DNA from: Amblyomma americanum
Lineage: Eukaryota; Arthropoda; Arachnida; Ixodida; Ixodidae
Assembly (NCBI RefSeq): GCF_052857255.1
Contig: NC_135505.1
Location: 41,253,864 to 41,317,863 of the forward strand
Direction of reading: 5' to 3'
Length of the DNA: 64,000 nt
The translations under genes were made by a program, and so were the position numbers. This document shows, in pieces, positions 45,336-57,600 of this stretch (position 1 is the first letter of the stretch; every line of letters starts with the position of its first letter). The notes below the pieces were generated by a model. It was not told the origin of the DNA. It did not search any database and saw nothing but the letters and a program-made list of their open reading frames with translations.

Positions 45336-45828
45336 TGGCGTAAACAGAGCGGAGTTTTGAACTGGTTAGAATTGTGTAATGCCGCAGCTCATAACATTGC
45401 TATGTGCTTATGTGTTAAGTTACCGGAGTTGGTAGTTAAACCTTTCTGTCATTAAGTAACACCTGCACAGGAGAGCATGCGGAGCGCATGCAGAACCTGC
45501 CCTACTTCCTTTCGTTATCTATATTTTTGTCTGTGCCGTGATCGTGCTAGAAGTGGGAGCTCCTTTGTAACTGTGGTAAATTTATTTCGTCCAGTTTGGA
45601 CTAGAAAAGAGAGGCTTCGGTGCTGAGTTTCATGTTTATCTATAAAAGAAGATCAGTGCTGCCCCTGGAGACGCCAGTATTGACAGCGGAGGCATATGGT
45701 GTTGTGCAGTGGTGTTGAGTGCAGCGAAAAGTGTTTTGTCGGACGCACTGTGCGAGGCGATTCAGAAAGACAAGGGGAGCTGCGTGGACTCAAATGTTCG
45801 GAGAACATTCTTCTGGAGGGTGAGCGAG
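45336..45828 (+). other. Gypsy 3' untranslated region
   Basis: Between the pol stop and the 3' LTR. Contains no envelope-like frame. The last bases, CTGGAGGGTGAGCGAG, are a purine-rich tract where plus-strand DNA synthesis would be primed. Confidence 0.6.
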
Positions 45829-47014
45829 TGTGACATTCCGTGTGTGCTACGAGGATCCACGTTCGACGGCGCGGCGTAGACGGAGACCCGTGACAGCGGC
45901 ATCATCAATTACCCAGCCATGCTCTTTGAGTGACGACCAGAAAAACCGGACCCGCCGCCGCCCCGGGGAAACAGGCTTTATCCTCCCCAATTTCCGGTTA
46001 CATTCCAGGACAAGGGAGCTGTCAGCGGGCCAGAGCGCGCCGTACCACAGCCGACGCTATGCGATACCGCGAAGACGACATTCTTTCCCTCCCCCCCCCC
46101 CTTTGTCGTGGGCTATCGCCGGGAAGGCACCCACAGCTTCCCAGAAGGGCCGCGACGGACACCTGTCATGGCGGACAGGCAGTACTCGCCAAGAATGTGG
46201 AAAGACAGGCGCTAGTGAATTAGCTCCGAAGAGAGAGCCTGTGTATACTCTCACTTGAGAGAGAGTGGTGGCGTTTTTGTTGTTTATTTAGTTTGTATTG
46301 TTAACAGACTCTGGGTTCGAGGCTAAGCCCAACCCAAAGGGGTGGTCCCCATCTCGCATGTTATTTTGGATTGGAGAATTGATGCTTTGGGCGGGCCACT
46401 GGAAATGACCGCCCTTAGTCCTTTGTTAATCAAGTGCTTAAAAGCACATGTAAACGGATGCAGTCCAGTCTGAGCTGGGGCTCCATGCTTGGCATGTGAT
46501 GTGATGCTGCTTAGGCACTGGCCTGCCCGGTCGATGAGTGAAGTGGTGCAAAGTTTGTTCTTTTGTAGATTCAGTTCTGCTTTTTCCAGTTTGGCTCTCT
46601 GTATATGTATGTTGTAAAATTGTGCTCTGCTGTCATCATCTACAAGCTCGCCTCCTGTTCATCTTCCGGGCCGGGCGACACTGGAGGAAGGGTTTGTGAA
46701 CCATCCTCGAGGAAACGGACGACTATTGAAATTCTACTGCAAGCACGCTCAGGACGACATCGTTCGCCAAGAGGGCCTTCAGCGCCGAAGCCCGTCGGCG
46801 TGCAGCTTCTGCCAGCAACCGCTCGAGCCCAACTCCGGAGCCACTCCATCGCCCCCATGAAGTCGTCGGCACGTAAGCTCGGACGCCCTAGCCTCTGATG
46901 TATAACCTTAATCATGTGTAATTATTGAATATACCTGTTTGTTTAAACTGAGCCATACGGTGTCTCTTTGCCTCTCCGTCCCGTGTGGACCTGCGCATTA
47001 TGGGGGTCATCACA
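45829..47014 (+). repeat. Gypsy 3' LTR (1186 bp)
   Basis: Begins TGTGACATTCC and ends GGGGGTCATCACA. The outer parts match the 5' LTR, but about 46090-46745 has no counterpart there. It carries a C-rich run at about 46091-46101. The TATAAAA of the 5' LTR is not in the matching place. Confidence 0.85.
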
Positions 47015-48033
47015 CCGCCGTTCCCATCAGTAGGAGGGCACGAAAGTTTAACTGCACCTCTCATATTGCTACAGGTAGTACTGTAATAGCATGCGCATCT
47101 CCATGGCCACCACAGGATGAAGGGTTTGGTCTAGAAATCACGGTAATAGCCTCCAGCCATACCAGCAGCAACCATGGCGTTTAAAGCATGATGAGTTTCT
47201 GCATGAATTAAAGCCAAGCCACGTGATGCTCTCCATTAATATTTCCTTTGGTTCAGTGCAATGTCATGGCACATTGAGGAACCCCACCCGGTTTAAATTA
47301 ATCAAGAGCCCTCCACTGTGACAATCCGATAGATGATGTGTTGCTTTGGGATATTAAAACCCCACAACTGACAATGTACAATTATTTGACTCCCAGTGCT
47401 CAGAAAGTTAAAACAATAGCATCAGACACACAGCCCCAAATTGCTGCTGCCTAAAAAGCAGAAATTCGGTGTTTGGCAAAGCATATACCTTTCATTTTTA
47501 TGAGTGTCGGTGATTGCTGACAGCATTCTGAACAACTATTTGAGTGTGCGCCCCCAAGAGCAACTAGGAACATAAATAACGACACCCTAATTTAATACAA
47601 AATATGCAGCATCTTGTTGCACGAAAATTCACTTCTAGAGCTGCTAGTTCATTTCATAAAACACCTACCGGTGTATCTTTATAAAAGGAGCCAGTGCACT
47701 TCTATGCATAGCCAAAAAACAGAAGGTTAACGCTCAGTCGCAGGTTGCTCCAGAGAAACTGCTTTCCCCACGCTTGCCGGTTGCTTCAGAGCTGGCCAGA
47801 GTAGTGCAAAAATATCTTCACTTAACCTCTCTAGTTCATGCTCGAATCTCAATAAGCGATTGCAAATGAGTGGCTCATCATGACAAGGAAGTTATTTTAC
47901 TGCAGGCGTGATTGAATTCCAGGTGACACCCAGTTTTCTTAAATTTAAACACTCAGGGCGATTCAATATGGCTAGTATGCATGAGACAAAAATTTGTCAG
48001 AAACACTTAAGACTGCTTAAATGTGAGAATGCG

Positions 48034-48340
48034 AAAGTATTACAGTGCTCAGTCATGCTATGTTGCAGAATGACTATGACTGAGGGCTGTGACTATGACC
48101 CATGACCAGACATACTTTGTTCAAACTCTACACACATTACATTGTTACTTCTAAAGTGCTCAGTCCAGCTGCATTGCAGAATGATTCATGGATCAATATT
48201 ATGACCACACGTACTTTGTACAAACTCTAAACACCTTTCATTACTTGTAAAGTGCTCATCGTGATATGCTGCAGAACGACTTAGTCATGGCTTTCATAGG
48301 TCATATTATGTACGCTCCATCATTCATAACTATGCAGACT
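48034..48340. repeat. Three-unit tandem repeat, about 95-120 bp units
   Basis: The core AGTGCTCA..TGCAGAAYGA recurs at about 48044, 48156 and 48251, and a TACTTTGTWCAAACTCTAMACAC block follows the first two units. Units are diverged. Confidence 0.6.
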
Positions 48341-48911
48341 ATCGCAACGCTAAACGTGCACTATGCGAAGGCTGCTTGTTAAAGGGGGGGCGGGGGTTGT
48401 CGCCACGCAATGCAGCCGACGACGTGGATTTATAATTAATTATGGTCGGACCAGGAAAGCACATCATCCAAACTTGGTATAGAAAAAGCAAGACTGGCGT
48501 ATGCCATCTCTGCGTCATAATCCAGCGCGAATAAGCGGGCGATTTAACCGGCAGAAGCCTTTTACGGTGCGCGTTTAGCGTTGCAACAGCTTGTACGTGT
48601 TCGCTACATTTTTGTTGTGGCATCGTACACCGGCGTACTGCATCATCCGAAGCTCCTGTCATAGACCACGGCGGACGGCGAATTTCGTGCCAGGAACGGC
48701 GACGGACGCCGGCTTTTGTGTTAATTGGACATATATGCCTCCGTATTAAAATAAAAACGAGTAGGAGATGTGCCCTCCATAAGGGATTTGATCCCAGCGA
48801 GCGATGTGCTCTCCGTGTCGAAGTGTGATGGGGGAAATTTCAACGAGAAATGATACTTACCGCCGACGGTACGCTCTGAAGTTACCGCAAGAAGGGCCCG
48901 GCGCTTGCTGC

Positions 48912-49112
48912 ATGAATCTTACGATGCTTACAGTCTTGCTGGGCTTGCCGTTAGTATCTCAAGTTACAATCATACAGTCACCCAAGGCACTGCCAGCGCT
49001 ATCTCCATGCAAGGCACGGTGCAAGCCGAATTCAGAACTATATAACCACTCAGTGTTTGTGGATCTTAAATGTACGTTTCTCATCCACATTGTATTTCGC
49101 CACCATCGGTAA
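48912..49112 (+). CDS. Weak candidate first exon of a secreted peptide
   Basis: Met 48912 opens MNLTMLTVLLGLPLVSQVT, shaped like a signal peptide, then a short segment with CKARCKPNSELY and one more Cys. A good splice donor (CATCG/GTAAGT) falls near 49109. No second exon or family is recognised. It could be chance. Confidence 0.2.
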   Translation: MNLTMLTVLLGLPLVSQVTIIQSPKALPALSPCKARCKPNSELYNHSVFVDLKCTFLIHIVFRHHR

Positions 49113-49646
49113 GTTGCTTTCTTTTCCATAGAATAAAGACTAAAATAAGAAAATCAAATAAATTTTGTATTTTGGTGGAAAATTCAGGAACTGAAAGCAA
49201 TTTGTTCACCGCACGCGACGACTGGGAGCAGCGCCGTCTGCTTCGGAGCACAAGCAGACGCCAGACGCCCGCCGCTGCTGCTGCGCGTGTTCGTTCACGC
49301 GTGCTTCTACCGTAGTGGCCATAGTCTCAAAAAACAGTCCTTATTAATAGCTTACAGAGACGGATAATTCGGCACACGTACGCTTTTCGTGCACTAGAAC
49401 GAAAGCAGTGAGAAAAATCGCACGCGGCCAAGTATTTTTTTTTTTTTCGCAGCTGTAGCGCTCTTCCACGACGACGTTGATGCTGGCGCCGCGGCGCGCC
49501 GAGTTCGAATTTTGCCGGCGTACCGCCGGCGGCCGCTACCGCGCTGCCCGGACGTGACACAGCAAGATATCTTGATACGCTGCTGTTCAAGAGGGAGAGA
49601 AAAGCAGCTCAAATGTGCAGTTCCTTCGGATGCTTCGGAGCTCAAG

Positions 49647-49808
49647 ATGGCTGGCGACGAAGGTGCGGTTTGTTTGTGGCGGGTGGGCGACGATGGCCCT
49701 CGGCGAAAGTTGAACCTGGCTGAGCGTAATCTACGAGGTCTGAAAGCCGCCATCAATGCCTGTGGTCTCCTGGCTGGAGAAGTTGATGTTGGCGTCGGCC
49801 GCTTTCAG
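49647..49808 (+). CDS. Candidate first coding exon of the SAMD3-like gene
   Basis: The ATG follows GCTCAAG, and 54 codons run without break to a CAG/GTAACT donor. It is rich in Gly, Arg and Leu ([20 protein letters not shown]), with a GC-rich promoter-like region upstream. Linkage to the exons at 53 kb is inferred from order and orientation only. Confidence 0.5.
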
Positions 49809-51595
49809 GTAACTTTTTAACTTTTCAATGTGCAATGCATTAGCTGATAATTCATTGACACGTATCTGTTAGTTTATGTATATTCATCAAGGGTATTCAA
49901 AACCGCCAGTAAACGCTTTTTGCACGCTGTTTGTTGCTTTGTCATTGTGCGGACGTTAAATTTACTTAGCGTGAGTCAGGATGGAAGCTGATTGTACACG
50001 CACGACAAATCACGAAGAAACGGGAAGGAGCCCAAGATGGCAGGCGCGCTTGCTTCTTTTCCGGCGCATTGTTCGCTGATTGTGAAACGTAATGATTATA
50101 ACTGGCGCAAGGGCACCAGAGTATGTGCATCATCTCGCAAGGACTGTTTTTGCTTTCCACCGATATTTCATGTGTGCCGTTTCGTGCAGTCGCAAAGACT
50201 TCGCACTGGCATGCATGGTCTCGTTTTGTTTGGTGGCGGCTTTGGGCCTAACCCCATGCGGCCTTGAGTTGCGGCCGGATTGAGACAAATCGGGCAGCAA
50301 CTGTTGATATCTAGCTCACGAAAGAGGGCGATTCCACACTGAACAGCCAGATGTTATGAGTTGCGGCTAGATTATTCTCAATCCGGCCGCAACTCGGGGT
50401 CGCATGGGTAGTGCTTAAAGACGCCACAAAAAAAAAAAACGACACCATGCACGCCAATGCGCAAGTCTTCACGACTCGGCGTAAACTTCAAGTATATAAT
50501 TATATATGTAATCGTGACTTTAAGTGTACGTAGAGAATTTTTTGATAGATAAATTTGCTCTTACAACTAAAAAATGTTGCGGAAAATGCCCCTTTAAAAG
50601 AGGCCCTGCTTCAATTGTATTATTGTTATGCTGTTGTGGCTAGCACTCTCCTTGCTCAGTTAGCTGCAAGGGGATTAATTGTGGCATCATGACATTTCCT
50701 TTGAAGGGCGTTTACCGCGTTCTAAAGTGGGTGTTTGAGTATATGTAGTAATGTCCGATAACTTTAATTATTTACTTATTTATTCATGTTACCTTTGAAG
50801 GTCCACAAAGGAAGGGTAGTTGGGCGGCGGGTATGGGCCTGTACGCTCGGTATTCATGATATTCTGAGGAATTGCTCCTCAAAAAATACCTAAAATGAAA
50901 ATTCAACAGCGAGAGCTTCGGGCAATCGTGTTCAATATTGAGTTGTATTGGCAAAAGAGCCTGTTGCAAGCTGGATTATTGTCACATCCGCCCGAAGAAA
51001 GTGCCAGGTAATATTTTTGCCGTGCAGATTTCTGCGCACGCAGCCGCTGCCCTACACCTCCCCATGGTGGGTCTTCGCTGCCTGGAATAAATTAACAATC
51101 AGTGCTTTCAGGGGCAGATTTGTAGCTACTTTTGGAGGTGGCAGGGGAAAATCGAGTTGAATGGGGGGGGGGGGGGGGGACGGTTTGATTTGAGCAATGC
51201 GTTTCTTAAATTGCCTTTGTCGAAAAACGTGGCTTATCATGGTTTTCCCATAAAATGTCTTACTAAGGGGAACGAGACAAGGAGCCCCTCCTCTAAAAAA
51301 AGAAAAAGTCTTGCCTGGGTGTTTCGCATGCTACTGCTGGGACTGTCTTTACCTAAGTTCAGCAATAATGCACAGGGATGCTGTATTTTTTTTTGCTTGC
51401 ATATTATTTTTTGTGTGCCATCCCTATTTCTGATTTCAGACGTTTAAAAAAGTACCAATCTCGTTTGCTTTTTGAGCCTGTTCTACATGTGGAGGTTTGC
51501 ACCTTGGAGATGAAGAGCCCAAAAAGCAAAGGGATTGGCATTTTTTCCAGTAGTGCACTGCTGAGCTGGAAAGAATTAATTTAGCCCACGGTAGT

Positions 51596-51667
<72 letters not shown>

Positions 51668-54600
51668 CGATGAGCAGAAAAGGATTTCTGTTGTTTAGTA
51701 TAGTAACGCACCATGTGAAAATATAAGGCATGATTGATTTGATGTGCATATGGCTGTTAACCGAGTGTAATGGAATTAATTGTGGAGGTTTTATTTTAGG
51801 TTAGAAAATAAGTTGGATTAAGTTTTCATACATGACTTCATACATCCATTTCCCCATACACCAGCCCAACACTATGATGGAACATGTTCATGGCTGCATA
51901 GGGTAGAAGGATGCCTGCCACTCTGCAGCAGCCAAATTCTCCCCTGTTCCTCGACTTAGCAAACGTGGTTGCCGGGTGCATTGATTCATTTTGCACTCCC
52001 CTTCAGGGAGCACTCGTGTTGCACTTTTACTGTGTCATTGAGGTCAGAAAATACACTTCACATATGTTGCTCTGCTATTGAAAAGAAATGTGAGGTATGT
52101 GCCACTCACTAATATGGTTTTAGTCAAAAGTACAGATTAATTTTGATGATGAGTTAGTATTTTAGGCACCCTAGAAATTCAGCATAATTTCTCCGACTTG
52201 CAATCATACATAGTAGATGTACGGAATTGTGGGACTGTGCAACTACCAAAGTTTATTGTTCTTTTGTTTTTTTTCAATAAGCAATTGACATCAATGAAGC
52301 ACCTCCATGGGTTCAAAGTTGATAAATCCAGCTATCAAAGGAGCTCTGCATTTTTTTAAGTTGGTCTGCTAGTGTAGTTTGGAGCAAAAACATGAAATGT
52401 GGCGACTTTTGCATCTTGGTTACTTTGTAAGTATTTATTGTTGGGCTACTGAGAATGCATTCACTGTGGTATGTAGTGCTAGGAAATCATACAAATAATA
52501 TTAAATGCAACAAATTTACTTTTTATCACACACTCCTGTCCAATCACTTGTGTTGTTTTGTTTTCCTGGTGTCACACATTCATAAGATAGCATTTATGTC
52601 GTTCAGCATAATTTCGCCAACTTGCAATGATACATAGTAGACGTATGGAAATGTGGGACTGTGCAGCTACCAAAATCTATTATTCTTTTGTTTGTTTTTT
52701 TCAATAAACAGTTGACATCAGTGTGAAGCACCTCCATGGGTTCAAACTTAAGGGACAAAATTTAGGTTTTTAGTAGCATGATGTCTTGAAGAGGCTGCTG
52801 AATATTAAAAAAGTGGAAAACTTGGAATGATGCGTTTATATTCTGATTCTAAAGAGAGGACCAATTTCATGTTTTAGAGTGAGTAATATAATAAAGAGAA
52901 TCAGTAACAATGTTACATTTACAAAGTATGGCTGAGCTTACAGTTTTGATCATCCTCTAGTGATTGATATGTTGTACCCGGTTTACAAACTTTCTCAAGT
53001 CATCCTTGTTTTTACATTCTGTGCACCTCCTAGACAGATATTTCAGTGAGTATGTTGACCTTATGGATGATGATGATGAAGTGCCTGACAAGGCTGTTGT
53101 TCGGGTTGTGGAGCAGCTTACTGGCACAAGGGTCACGACAGAGGAGGTATATTATAATGTATGTTGTTATTGTTATTTTTTTTGCTGCACTGTGCAATAC
53201 AAGGGACATTTAGAATGACCAGTAGAACCCTTACCAAAAGCAATGCACAAAGCTACAAAACTAAAGAACCAAGTCAGATGAAAGGAAAGGAAGTGTGAAT
53301 AAGAGAAAGTTGGCTTGAAGCTGGAACCAATAATAACCCATGTCTGGTGTTATTATTTTGCAACAAAGGGATGAAAAACTGAAACTGCCATGCTAGCTGT
53401 TATATTTTATACAGTCCCACAAAAACCTTACTCTGCTATAAAAGTACTTTGAAGAAAGTGTGCGTGTTTGTCTTTAAAACGAAGATACTTTTGTGGTAGT
53501 ACCAGTTTTCCAGCCTAACAGGTTCATGCCAGGAAAATTTAACAGAGGAGTGTGGTCCTGAACAGTAATTACCATAGATAGTCATTTTCTGCATGACAGT
53601 GTGGCATGCCCAAACAAAATCTTGTCCTAATGTCTCTTAAATATTGCATCTTTTAGTGTGTTGTTTGGTCAAACTGGAAGCGAGCAGATGGAACTCTGGA
53701 TGCATGTAGCATTATGATTGGCACTTATTTCCTTTTGCACGTATTTTACTCCTACGTTAACTGCACCACTGTGGCATAAGCCAAAATAAAAGTCACTAAC
53801 TCCTGTTTTTTGAATGTATTTTTCAGGCAGGTACATCAAGTGCACCTAGCACAATGATGCCTAGGGCTCCTTGCCCTATCCCTATGACATCAAGTGTACT
53901 CAGCCCTGCAGTCTTTGGAAGAGCCTCTCAACTTCATTTTAACAGAGATAAATCAGGGTTGCTTGATATCATGCTGCACTAAAAGAGGGAGGAAATATCT
54001 GCTTTACCATGAAATGATTTTGCAGTGGAAAGTTTTTTTTCTGTGTGTTTCAGCCTGCAAGCAGACATTTATATGTTGTCCTGTTTGGGTTATGAACTTA
54101 TTGATTTGATTTTGGAAGGGCCCACATAATGAGGTTTCTAAGCAGTATTTCATTAATTAATGTGCATTGGCAAGGACTAGGGAAAAGTGAGAGATGGCAG
54201 CAACAGTGAAAATTGCTAATCATTTCCTTGAGAAGCTGAATAGAAGGCTTTTTTCTGAGAATACAACCCATGAAGGGCCTCCTACTACAAATGAAGCGCT
54301 CACTATCGCATCATCCGGAGGACAAAAAGCTGGGCAATTGGTTTGAATTGCCATGTACTAACAATACTGAAAATGCCAGACCAATAGAGATGGAAGACAA
54401 TGCAGTGCTAATATAACTGAATCCTTTTTTTAGAAAGAACTGTTTTTTTGTAAATGCTGCACATGGAAACGAGGATAAGCAACGAATACTTCCAGAATTT
54501 AAAACGATGAAAATAATATGGTTCAAACAGATACCAGTGGGACATTTTTACATGCCCCAGCCCTTCAAGCAAACGAAGTGCCAAGATGGCAGGCAAAACG

Positions 54601-57600
54601 CACAGTCAGATCCAATCAATCATGCCTTGCAAGCACAAATTTCAGGGCTGCACTCTCATTTTTATGCAGGTTCACTGGAGCCTTTGTCATACACGGTTCC
54701 CCATCTTCCAGGATAAAAAATGCTTCTACCACTTCAAGTGACACTTGGTTCGGACTTCTGTATAGTACACTCATGCCTTTCAAATCATATTGACAACCCC
54801 TGCAGTCCCAGCATCGCAGAATGTGATTGGAGCAAGGCAGTTTGTCCATGGAATGCTGGTGTTCTTTGAGGTGTGTATTACACTATGCCCAGTTTGCCCT
54901 ACGTATGTTTTACCACAGGAAAGAGGAATTTCATACACTACCTCTTTTGTGCATGGCAAAACCCCTTCGTGACGAATACTGCATTCGCTCCTGGTGTCAT
55001 CCATATTGCTCTGTTGCATGACTGCTGGACTTATCCTTTTCACCTTACCTTCTGCTTTGAAAATTACTTGAACCTGATACCTATCGCCAATTTTCTTAAG
55101 TAGTTTGAAACCCCGTGAAAAAGTGCGATGGCAGAAGATAGCTGAAAAAGGGTACGTACAGCGGTTGGCTAGCGGCTGAGCAATGTAGATGACGACACGA
55201 GGAGCAGGTGCAGTATTCGTCACAAAGTGGCTTTTTTTGCCATGCAGGGAAGGGGTAGTGTATGAAATTCCTCTTTGCTGTGACAACACATGCACAGGGC
55301 AAACTGGGTGTTGTGTAAGTACACACCTGCATTCCCTGGGCAAACTGCCTAGTTAGCTAATCACGTCATGCAGTGCTGGACCGCAGTGGTTGTCAACCAG
55401 ATTTGAAAAGCACATGGATACTGTACAGAAGTCAGAACCAAGTGTCACTTGATGTGGTAGAAGCATTTTCTATCCTGGTAGGTGTGAAACTGTGTATGGC
55501 AAAGGCTTCAGGGAACCTGCATAAGAATAGAGTGCAGCCCTGCAATCGGTTCTTGCAAGGCATAACTCACCGACCCTGACTGTGCATTTTTCCTGCAGTC
55601 TTCACTCTGTGATTACATTGATATCTGTTTAAACATTTTTATTGTCATCTTTCTAACTTCTGAGAGTGTTCAATGCTTATGCCGTTTTTCAACTGCAGCA
55701 TATGAACATTTCTTTCTAAAGAAAGTTTCAGTTATTAGCCTGCGCTGTGTTGCCTTCCGTCTTCCTTGGTCTGTCACCTTTAGTGCTGTTACAGTATGGT
55801 AGATCGCATCATGCCTGCCAGGAACTTGATTCCCTCTACTCACTGTTTTGTTGTTCACACCATTCCACCGTGAATATCTTACCAAGATTTGTACAGAACA
55901 ATTTGAACACTGTCATTTTAAGAGGAGTGTCAGTTCTTTGTTGGTCCATGGTTCTACTATATTCAATTAATGGGTCATTGGGCACACTAAGCGTCTAGCA
56001 GGAAGGCATCACTGTTTTTCCAGCCATGATGCAATTGTTGACAAAGCGTTTCATTTTTTTCTCTGTATGTTTCGCATATCTTTCATTTTCAGTTCGCACA
56101 ACTTTTTTCTCTAGGTGGTGGGGGGGGGGGGGGGGGGGGCTCTCTTTTTTGAAACTAAGATATATTAATTGCCTCCCTTTAGCCAAGAAGATGACGATGG
56201 GAAAAGTTTTTCCCTCCCAGAGTTCAGCTTTTTGCATGAAGGACAAGAAAGCCCAATTGGTTCCTATGCAACGAGAAGATTTGTTGATGCTGTGTACCAA
56301 GAGATGCTAAAGCACACATTGTAAGCATGATGGCGTTTTCTTCCGTTAGACTTTCATTATTTTAATATGCATGTTCTATAACTCATTTATATTGTTGGGA
56401 ATCATATTTTGCACGTACCCTTCGAAAAAGTTTTTCCAGAAAGTAGGACGTTCACATGTGCAGCGCTACCCTCACCTAGCTGATGCATGTGGTAGTGGGC
56501 ATGTGAGTATTTTGCGCTGCAACTTATGTGATTTTGTTTTAATGTGATACAAGCTGATGGCAGGGCAGCCTTCTTCTGTTTATGCCCACGAGGGACATTA
56601 CATGAGGGGTGGACTGAGAAGACAATTAGCATGAATACAGATGATGTTCGAGGGCGGTTTTGAACCTGCTGTAGTTGATGATGGTTGCCACTTCGGATAG
56701 AAGGTCATTCCAGTCTCGGGCTGTTTTTAGAAAAAAGACAGGTGATATGTTTCGGTGCGGGCTTTCACAGGGTAGACGGCGTTAGGGTGACAATTACGGG
56801 AAATACGATGAGCACGTGTGATAGAAATAACTTTGTGATTAAAGGTATAGAAAAACTTATGATATAAGGAAAGACGGGCGACCATGCAACGACAGGCCAA
56901 TGTGGAGAGATTAAGCTGAGACTCTACTGCGGAAACGCTAGTGTGGTGTGAAAAATTAGAACAAACAAATCTTGCAGCGCTATTCTGGACTGATTCGAGT
57001 GTGTGAATCAGGATAGCAAAGTTGGGATCATAGGCGGAGCATGAAAACTCCAATTTCGACCGTACAAATGTTAAGTAAGCAAGCAATTTTATGGAACGCG
57101 GTGCTAAGGCAATGTTACGGCGCAGGCACCCTAAAACTTGATTTGCTGAATTTGTTACATGGGTAACGTGTTGCGGCCAGGTTAGATTTTTACTTAAATG
57201 AATACCGAGATATTTATAAGAATCTACTGATTTAATGGGAAGGTTGTTAATTTTATAAATTGCATCCTGGTGGTTGCGCCGGCGGTGGAATGAAAGAAGG
57301 GAAGTTTTAGCAGAACTTAATGACGTTAGCCAGGTTTTACACCACTCTTGTACGCGTAGCAGGTCTTGGAGGATGGTAACGTCTGACTGGTTGATTACTG
57401 GGCGTTAGATGACACAATCGTCAGCAAATAGCCGTATGTTAGAAGTGATGTTAGAGGGCAAATCATTTATGTAAATAAGAAATAGAAGGGGGCCTAAAAC
57501 AGATCCTTGCGGAACGCCAGACAGAACAGGACAAAGTGATGATGAATGGGAATGAAGTACAAGTAGACATCTAATTGCCAGAAATGTTCTGTAAATCCTG

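Larger units (their letters stand above)
39540..47014 (+). mobile_element. Gypsy-type LTR retrotransposon, damaged
   Basis: LTRs at 39540-40370 and 45829-47014 flank gag and pol in the order protease, RT, RNase H, integrase, which defines the Gypsy (Ty3) arrangement. No envelope gene follows integrase. The 4-5 bp outside the two LTRs differ (CTAA before, CCGC after), so no target duplication is visible. gag and pol together carry two in-frame stops and two frame changes, described in their own entries. Confidence 0.9.
47015..49646. other. Intergenic region with a LINE/SINE tail trace and tandem repeats
   Basis: About 47275-47375 ends in TTGGGATATTAAAACCCCAC, which resembles the 3' tail of a retroposon on +. 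Apart from the tandem repeat at 48034 and the weak peptide frame at 48912, I see nothing. A GC-rich segment at about 49200-49560 is a likely promoter for the gene starting at 49647. Confidence 0.4.

Noticed and set aside
54780..55343. 187-codon minus-strand protein
   Set aside because: Its first half is antisense to the plus-strand Penelope copy. Only the second half is Penelope coding sequence.
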